Assembly (NCBI GenBank): GCA_029215795.1
Contig: JARDYH010000007.1
Location: 81,417,763-81,481,762, forward strand
Origin: Anniella stebbinsi
Taxonomy: Eukaryota; Chordata; Lepidosauria; Squamata; Anniellidae
Length of the DNA: 64,000 nt
Reading direction: 5' to 3'
The notes under the pieces are model-generated. The model was not told where the DNA came from. It was given only the letters and a program-made list of their open reading frames with translations, and ran no database searches. This document shows positions 57,924-64,000 of the stretch, one piece after another. A program made the position numbers and the translations under genes. Position 1 is the stretch's first letter. The number at the start of each line of letters is the position of its first letter.

Positions 57924-58244
57924 AGAAAGCACCACTGATGTAAAATGAAAATAAAGAGGGGAATGTCCAGGAAGAGTGATTTTGGGGAAATATGGACGCC
58001 CCTTTTGAATTACGTTTTAAGATCGGGGAAGGGACAATTGCCTTCAAAAGAATCATTAAAATTTTGGAAAGAGGATGAAGGATAATGAGACGGTCTCGGA
58101 AGGGGGGGGAGCACGGGGGGTAGTTGAGGGGGGAATTGGTTTTATGTTATTGTATGTTATATTATTGTTTATTTGTGTATGTGTTTGTTGGAAAAATTAA
58201 TAAAAATATTAATCAAAAAAAAAAAAAAGAAAGCACCACTGATG
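57924..58244 (+). mobile_element. 5'-truncated poly(A) retrotransposon (L1-like) with 17-bp target duplications
   Basis: The perfect direct repeat AGAAAGCACCACTGATG lies at 57924-57940 and 58228-58244. Between them a 287-bp insert (57941-58227) ends in TTAATAAAAATATTAATC and a poly(A) run. Long variable target duplications plus a pure poly(A) tail are L1-type integration. The insert body has no ORF2 coding I can recognise, so L1 identity is inferred from the integration signature. Confidence 0.88.
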
Positions 58245-58687
58245 CTGAGAGTGCTGTATACATGATTAATAGTCATTTCCCCTCTTATTACACCAATAAC
58301 ATTGTGCAGATGTGTGTGTGGAAACCAGCTGATTGTTCCCTTTGATACATCTGAAGCTGCTGTCACCTGAACTGGAACAATGTCAGGTTTGATCCAAAGT
58401 CAAAATCAGCCATAGCCTGGGCTAAGCCCCCTCCCCCAACAATTCCAAGAACCCCTCATAAAGATCAAATAACATCAGTGGAAAAGGGAAGAGAGATCCA
58501 GCTGCATTTTATTTTCTTCATCCAGCATGTGTATACTTCTAGAGGAATACAACATGGAATATTACACACACACATTAATCAGATCATCATCTTCAGAAGT
58601 GGGCCAAACCATTATAATGCCAGAGATCTGTGAACAGATATTCCCAAGTTTTTGTTGTTTTTATTTCCCATAAGCAAGCCATAAGAA

Positions 58688-58764
58688 TCTGGTTGGCCAC
58701 TGTTGAACAAAATGCTGGACTAGGCAAGACTTCGATCTGATCGAACAAGGCTCTTGCATTCTTA
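58688..58764 (+). mobile_element. CR1-like 3' terminal fragment
   Basis: CTGGTTGGCCACTGTTGAAC, AAAATGCTGGACTAGGCAAG, CTTCGATCTGATCGAAC, ending in TGCATTCTTA. Confidence 0.65.
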
Positions 58765-59325
58765 TTTTAAAAAGCATCCATGAGAGTTCCTGTTTTGGTC
58801 AGAGAAGTGGAACCGGATGCTGCTTGAACCCTTCTTCCATGTCATCCCCCACCCCAATCTGAGTCATCCCCAGAAGCTGCTCTTAGCTGCTAATAGCAAT
58901 TTGGGGGAAGGGTAGATTGTAAAATTGGCACAGGGTGAGAGGCTTAAACACTGCCTTCTCCTAGTTCAGCTGCTGTACTCAAAATTACAGCCCTACCACT
59001 GCTTAATTTTTATGTGATTTTTTTTGTAAAGAGAGGTCTCATTACAGATCTCCCATGTCGTATCAGATTTAGTCCTAAATCACCAGAGATAAATAGAGGC
59101 ACAAGTTGCAGGCATCCCTTTATATAATCAATGCCAGGCATGCTGCAATAACACCATTGGCTTTTTGTTTTTGGTTTGTATTGAGACCCTGGGCTTGCAA
59201 AGAGGAGAAAGGCTGAGTTTTATTTTACCAGTTCTATTTAGTATAGCCTCTGTCTCTTGCTGGCCAAATACGGTCAGTTTCACAGACTCAAAGCATCCTT
59301 CCTTTGAATGATTGATCTGAGGAAT

Positions 59326-59363
<38 letters not shown>

Positions 59364-59865
59364 CCATGCTTGGCCTATGTGCCAGGATATAAAAGTATAG
59401 CAGGAGGACTGTATTAACCACAAATGCAAAGTATGCTTATAAAAGTATGTCTCCAGCCATAGAAGGCCACCCTCTGCTCGTATTCTCAAGTTACACAAAT
59501 GATGCCTCAGGAAGAGACAGGAAGTGGTGGAAAACCAATGGTGCTGATGGTTTCATCCCTTCAGGTTCAGTGATAGGGAGCCGAATGATATGTTCAACAC
59601 TAACAGATGGTACAGCCTATCATGGACTGTACCAGTTCAGGTTGTCGGTAGTAGTTTGTGTATCATATTGTCAAATATGTACAAACACCTCCTTGCACAT
59701 AAAAAGCAAATATCTTGTGGCGAAGGCCAAGCTAGATCCCTCCTCCTTGTTATGCTAGCTTTCTAAGGGCAGGGAGCTAATCATGTGGCAGAGAAGTGAA
59801 CCATGCCATTCTCTCAGGGAGGCAGGACTGTTGTGATATTTCTGAATGTACATCTGGCTAGATCA
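58765..59865. other. Intergenic; (GA)n microsatellite at 59328-59358
   Basis: Apart from the GA run, no gene or classed repeat is recognised. Confidence 0.4.
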
Positions 59866-59995
59866 AGGGTGGGCAAGTTGTAGCCCTCCAGATGTTTTAA
59901 CCTACAACTCCCATGATCCCTCTCTGTTGGCTATACAGTATAGGGCTGATGGGAGTTATGAGGCAAACGTCTGGTGGGCCATAAGTTGCCTGATC
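59866..59995. repeat. Foldback repeat (CCAGATGTTTTGGACTACAA family)
   Basis: AGCCCTCCAGATGTTTTAAC and CTACAACTCCCATGATCC pair with GGGCTGATGGGAGTTATGAG and ACGTCTGGTGGGCC. Confidence 0.65.
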
Positions 59996-61236
59996 CTGGT
60001 TTTCATTTATGTAAATCACATGTCACTGAGCTAGAGCCCTCTGTCAAAGGCACATCTGGGATGAAAATTATAGAACAGCATCTTTCCTAGTGTCCTTTAA
60101 AAAAAGAAGAGAAAAAACATGGCCTAGGGGAACATGGGTGCAATTAGATAGTTTTAGACTCTGGACTTAGTGGTCTCATGCTCCTTTTTAGATGGTAATG
60201 TGTACCACTTCAAAATGTGGCAAACCAGCCCTGCTATGTTCCCCATCTGCTCATTCTGTGACTGGGCCCCCAGACATCTGCTCCAAAGTCCTGTCCTGAT
60301 GGCATCACCTTAGGGGAGCAAGGTTGCATCTTGGTGATTGCCCTTTAAAGGGAAAACATAGGTTTATTGATGCATCTCATTCATTTCCAAGGTTTACCCT
60401 TTATGGTCCATGAAAAGTCCCCAATGCAACATTGTATCCCTATAGATTGCCACCTACATAGCCCTATATTAGGGTGGAGGGGTGGAATGCCATTTAGGAA
60501 GGTCATAATGAGCTGTCACTCCATCTCCAAGGATGCAGATGGCTTGACACATGGTTGAATGGTTTATTAGACTGATTTGCTCTACAGTGGGATAAAATAT
60601 ATTCCTGTGGGGTCCTTCAGCAATTTTAGAAAGACTGTGCAAGAGATGTATGGTGTTTGATTTTGTCTCCTGGATCTTATCTTGTTCATGCGTGTGTGTT
60701 TTTTGTTGCAAGTGAGCTTGTTTGGAGACAGAAGTCCATCTGTGAAAGGAAAGGAAAGGAAAATGCCCAGGAGTGAGGTGTTTCTAAGATGAAGATTTCC
60801 CCATAATATGGACAGTCCTATTTGTTCCCTCAATCTGTTTAAGTAGGAGGTTCTAACATAGGAAACATCTGTTGTATTTGATGGTGCTGTGATGATGTTA
60901 CCTGGTGAAAGATAATAATGCCTTTAAGGGATCTCTGACAACCCATCTGATCTGCATATTGCTAAGAAAGATCGTGAAAGGATGTGATTTGACGAATGTG
61001 TTGTATGTGTGCAATGGGGAGGAGCAGTTAGAAATTAGAAAACACAGTGGATTTCATTTGGAGGAAGTGTACTCCCAATCTACACCCACACACCCACACA
61101 CCAACCACTTCTGGGTCAACTGACATCAAAGGGAGAACTACCTCTTGTCCAAAGTTTAGATTAACACCTTATGATAATCAACACACTAATTAGAATCCCC
61201 AACAAAAGACTTCCTAACAGTCTAGTTCTATGCATG

Positions 61237-61241
<5 letters not shown>
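59996..61241. other. Intergenic, nothing recognised
   Basis: An AAAGG-type run lies at 60747-60761. No gene. Confidence 0.4.

Positions 61242-61274
<33 letters not shown>
61242..61274. repeat. (TTA)n microsatellite
   Basis: About eleven ATT/TTA units, possibly the tail of a LINE fragment. Confidence 0.85.
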
Positions 61275-61275
<1 letters not shown>

Positions 61276-62121
61276 AAACTCCCACTGGGTAAAGCAGGCC
61301 TCATTTTCAAGTAAATGTGCAAAGGATTGTAACTATTTCTCTCTTTTCCTTGAGTAAAATAAATAAAGAAATAAATATAAAAACAAATAAAAGAAATGGA
61401 ACAATAAATATTATCCCCATCATCCATAAAGGGGCCAGTAAGTTGCTCTGGTTTATTGCAATAAAAGGAGACCTCATCTCAGGAATGAGCACCATACAAT
61501 GGATTCTAATAGCATCCTTCACTGATGGACTGTTCTACCAAATCCACTTCTAGTAATTGCACCACCACCACTCATAACAATAACAACAAGAATAACTCTT
61601 TGGCTTGCTGTATGATTATTTATGGCTGTACATTGTTAGCTACCTTATTTACTTTAAGAGGAAGGTAGGGTGAAATAATAACAATCCTCCTTTCCCATCT
61701 GTCCATCTCTTGCCTGAAATGCTCAAGGTTTGTTTGATTTTTTAAGTAGTCAAAGCTTCAAATACATTTTGCACACTATCCACAATGGGACTAGGAGTGA
61801 GCAATCACGGATGAAATAAAGAGCTATTAAAGAAGAAGAAAAGATGGTGATATGCTGAGTCTGCAGGCATGTGCTGGAGGTGTGTGTTCGTGTGTGTATG
61901 GCGGCAGGAGGGGTGCATGCGCTGCATAGTCTGTTCTGATGACCATGCTGTGTAGGCTGATTTCATATCAGACCTGAGTGTGCCATTGGACCCGATCCGC
62001 AACCGCAACCCAATTCAATCAAATGAAGGTCCGATTTTTTAAAGCCCACACCAACAACACGGATTTCTCCATTGAAGGCAAACACTAGGCTTCGGATCCT
62101 GATTTAGGCAATCTTAGAGTC
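61275..62121. other. Intergenic, nothing recognised
   Basis: No gene or classed repeat. Confidence 0.4.
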
Positions 62122-62248
62122 CCTGAAATCAATGGGATTTAGTCATGACGAAATTATTTCAAGTCCCATCGATTTCAATGGGTCTACTCTAGTTATGACT
62201 AAATCTGGCTCCAAACCACTGTCCACACACACACACACACACACACAA
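62122..62248. repeat. Short inverted repeat plus (AC)n microsatellite
   Basis: ATGGGATTTAGTCATGAC pairs with GTTATGACTAAATCTGGCTC (62122-62212). An (AC)n run follows at 62224-62248. Confidence 0.55.
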
Positions 62249-62379
62249 ACCCGAGCTCTGCCCTCTTGCCAAGCGGGTGGAAAGAGCCACGACTTCATCC
62301 GATTACGTTTCCATTAAGGATGCAATCCTACAGATGCTTACCCGGGGAGTAAGCTGTACTGAACTCAATGGGGCTCACT

Positions 62380-62990
62380 CCTGCGTTGGCGTGCGTAGGG
62401 ATTGCGCTGTCGATAAACGGACTTGTTAAATCCCGGCCCTGAGGTCGTGGATCGGGCCCCCTCTTATTCTGGACTAGAGGCAGTAGATCCAACCAGCCAA
62501 CCAACCAACCAGCCCCCCCCCCCCCAAGCAAAGACCTTCTTTGCAGACTCGGGGGCGGAATCCCTGGGACAGCTGGCCGGAGGGAGGAAAAGAGGGAGAC
62601 AGAGAGCGAGCGAGCGAGCGCGAAATGTCCTGTTGCCCGGTCGAGATCGGAGGCCGCTGAAATCCTGCAGGGCCATCGCTGTCCTAATCTGCTCTTGTTT
62701 GTTTGTCTGGTTGTTTTTGCCGCTTTGTTTTGGTTTCAGGCGATCCAACAGGCGCCGCTCGCTTGTCCTTGCCGCCCCCCCCGCCCCCCCCCATCCCTTC
62801 TGTCCTTGAAAAGGCGAAATGTCAGCAAGGCAGATGGTGCGGACCGCTGAGGGGGTGGTGGTGGTGGTGGTCAGCTGCCCCTCCCTCCCCTTCTTGCAGA
62901 AAGGAGTATAAGAGATGCGCGCAGCGGGAGGGGGGGAGGGATGAGGGCGCGACGGTAGAGGCAAACGCCCCCCTACCCGCACCCCCACCA
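62380..62990. promoter_or_regulatory. CpG-rich region, candidate CpG island / promoter
   Basis: CpG dinucleotides, scarce in most of the window, become frequent here (for example GAGCGAGCGAGCGAGCGCGA near 62605). A TATA-like AGTATAAGAGA lies at about 62904-62914, followed by a GC-rich segment. It contains C runs (62512-62525, 62776-62791) and a GGT run (62851-62870). It may be the 5' region of the next gene; in human the neighbour downstream of YTHDF2 is OPRD1. No OPRD1 coding is visible, and ORFs across it look like GC-rich noise. Confidence 0.45.
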
Positions 62991-63077
62991 AGCAGTTTCA
63001 ACCACGAACGTATCTACTTATGAACGGAACAAACGGTCGAGCTTCCCCTGACCACGCATGGAGATGCCACAAAACCT

Positions 63078-63171
63078 ATTTGGGAGCAGGGTTTCAGCAC
63101 ATTGGACAGCTCTTTTTAAAGCACGGGAGAGCCCAGAATGGATTCGAAATCGGAGCCACCAGCCTTTACTG
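63078..63171. mobile_element. CAGTGG MITE, right-half fragment
   Basis: GGGTTTCAGCACATTGGACA, then CCCAGAATGGATTCGAAATC, then GGAGCCACCAGCCTTTACTG match the right arm of the family at 25420 and 39527. Confidence 0.65.
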
Positions 63172-63456
63172 GGAGGACTCGCGCAGTGCCCTTCATCCCT
63201 CTTCATGTTTCTAACCACGAAATAATTGGATTCCACCACCCCCTTGTTGTGTGTGTGGGGTGGGGGTGGGTGGGGAACCTATTGAAGCCTGACGAAGAGT
63301 GCTATAGAACCCGAAATACCGGTAGTTTGTTTTCCCCCGGAGGAGTCTTCGTCCCATCCCAGCAAAGGGAACAGGGGAAGAGCTGTCCGCAGTACTGAAA
63401 CGCAAATCGCCCACTCCGCGTCTCTTGCCGAGACAAAGCCGGGATCATCTTCATGA

Positions 63457-63521
63457 CAGCTTTGCCTACCCTGACACCCTCCAGATGTGTTGGACTACAA
63501 CCCCCATCACTCCCAGACAGT
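63457..63521. repeat. Foldback repeat, left half only
   Basis: CAGCTTTGCCTACCCTGACA, CCCTCCAGATGTGTTGGACT and ACAACCCCCATCACTCCC match the left arm of the foldback family. Confidence 0.6.
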
Positions 63522-64000
63522 ACCAGTTTGGACAAGGCTGAACTACAAGGCTGGAGTTAGGTCAGTTAGCTAGCTGAAAGAAACTCACGGAATGTGCCTG
63601 CGTGTGCGCCTGCGTGCCTGTGTTTGTAGGAAGCATATGGCAAGAGGTTAGATTTAAAACAACGTCTTCCTTTTCAATCCGAGCAATCGGATGCACGGCT
63701 CTTTCCACGGCTTCTCTCACATCTCTCCACATCACGTGACAAATTGGGGAGTGGGTGGGAGGGGAGGAATTTTCAGCCTCTCTGCTGCCTTTTTGGGGGG
63801 AGGGCAATCTTTGTATTTCCAATGTGGGACGTGCAGATTAGCTTCGGAGACTGGAAAAAAGGGTCTTTGCGATCGAATCGAAAAGTTCATTTCCCCAAGT
63901 GGGGGTGGGTGGGAGAGGGAGAGAGCTCCCCCCCCCCCATAACAACTCCTCCTCTCTCCTGTCCTCAGTTTCTCGTCCTGCTGTTTTAAAATGCCAGCCA
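63522..64000. other. Window end, no gene recognised
   Basis: C-rich and G-rich tracts (63798-63805, 63929-63938) are present. No exon of a known gene is recognised up to base 64000. Confidence 0.4.

Noticed and set aside
62423..63023. Coding exons on both strands in the CpG-rich end
   Set aside because: The ORFs are rich in Pro/Arg/Gly as expected from GC-rich DNA, overlap on both strands and match no protein I recognise, including the expected OPRD1 first exon.
1..64000. CRISPR arrays, operons, phage or bacterial defence systems
   Set aside because: The window has vertebrate introns, LINEs and SINEs; direct repeats seen are microsatellites, tandem duplications or transposon copies without array spacing.

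Overview
This is a vertebrate nuclear window. Its repeat content points to a squamate reptile (lizard or snake): L2-like and CR1-like LINEs, tRNA-derived SINEs, a 5S-rRNA-derived SINE, a Tc1/mariner element, hAT-like MITEs and many foldback repeats. Squamate origin is an inference from repeat types. There are no bacterial operons and no CRISPR array.

The only host protein-coding gene I can support is the 3' part of YTHDF2, the cytoplasmic m6A reader, on the + strand. The window opens inside the large coding exon, which ends at 1323. A 14.46-kb last intron follows (1324-15783). A terminal exon then contributes seven codons and the stop (15784-15807), followed by a 3' UTR of about 0.85 kb with a poly(A) signal at 16657-16662. 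An AATAAA at 1776-1781, about 450 bp into the intron, is a candidate intronic poly(A) signal. If used, it would swap the last seven residues for a nine-residue tail.

The intron holds SINEs, several L2-like LINE fragments and a probable nonautonomous DNA transposon. Two L2 copies lie in opposite orientation (10111-10650 minus, 10815-12248 plus); the plus copy still has a long ORF with the RT core motif YADD.

From about 16.8 to 62 kb I see no host exon. The interval is a mosaic of interspersed repeats, many nested: an L2 3' end inside a Tc1/mariner element (27632-28575), a CR1 inside an L2 (52625-53645), and a 322-bp foldback element inside a hAT-like MITE cluster (48129-49473). A 5'-truncated poly(A) retrotransposon at 57941-58227 has perfect 17-bp target duplications and looks young.

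The last about 1.7 kb turns GC- and CpG-rich (about 62.38-62.99 kb) with a TATA-like motif. In human the gene downstream of YTHDF2 is OPRD1 in the same orientation, so this may be its 5' flank, but no OPRD1 coding sequence is visible.

The most interesting structure is the foldback family with copies at 32096-32414 and 48434-48755. Each has near-perfect 130-140-bp arms, 6-bp target duplications and a copy of the terminal motif in its loop, which suggests it arose by inverted duplication of a shorter transposon.
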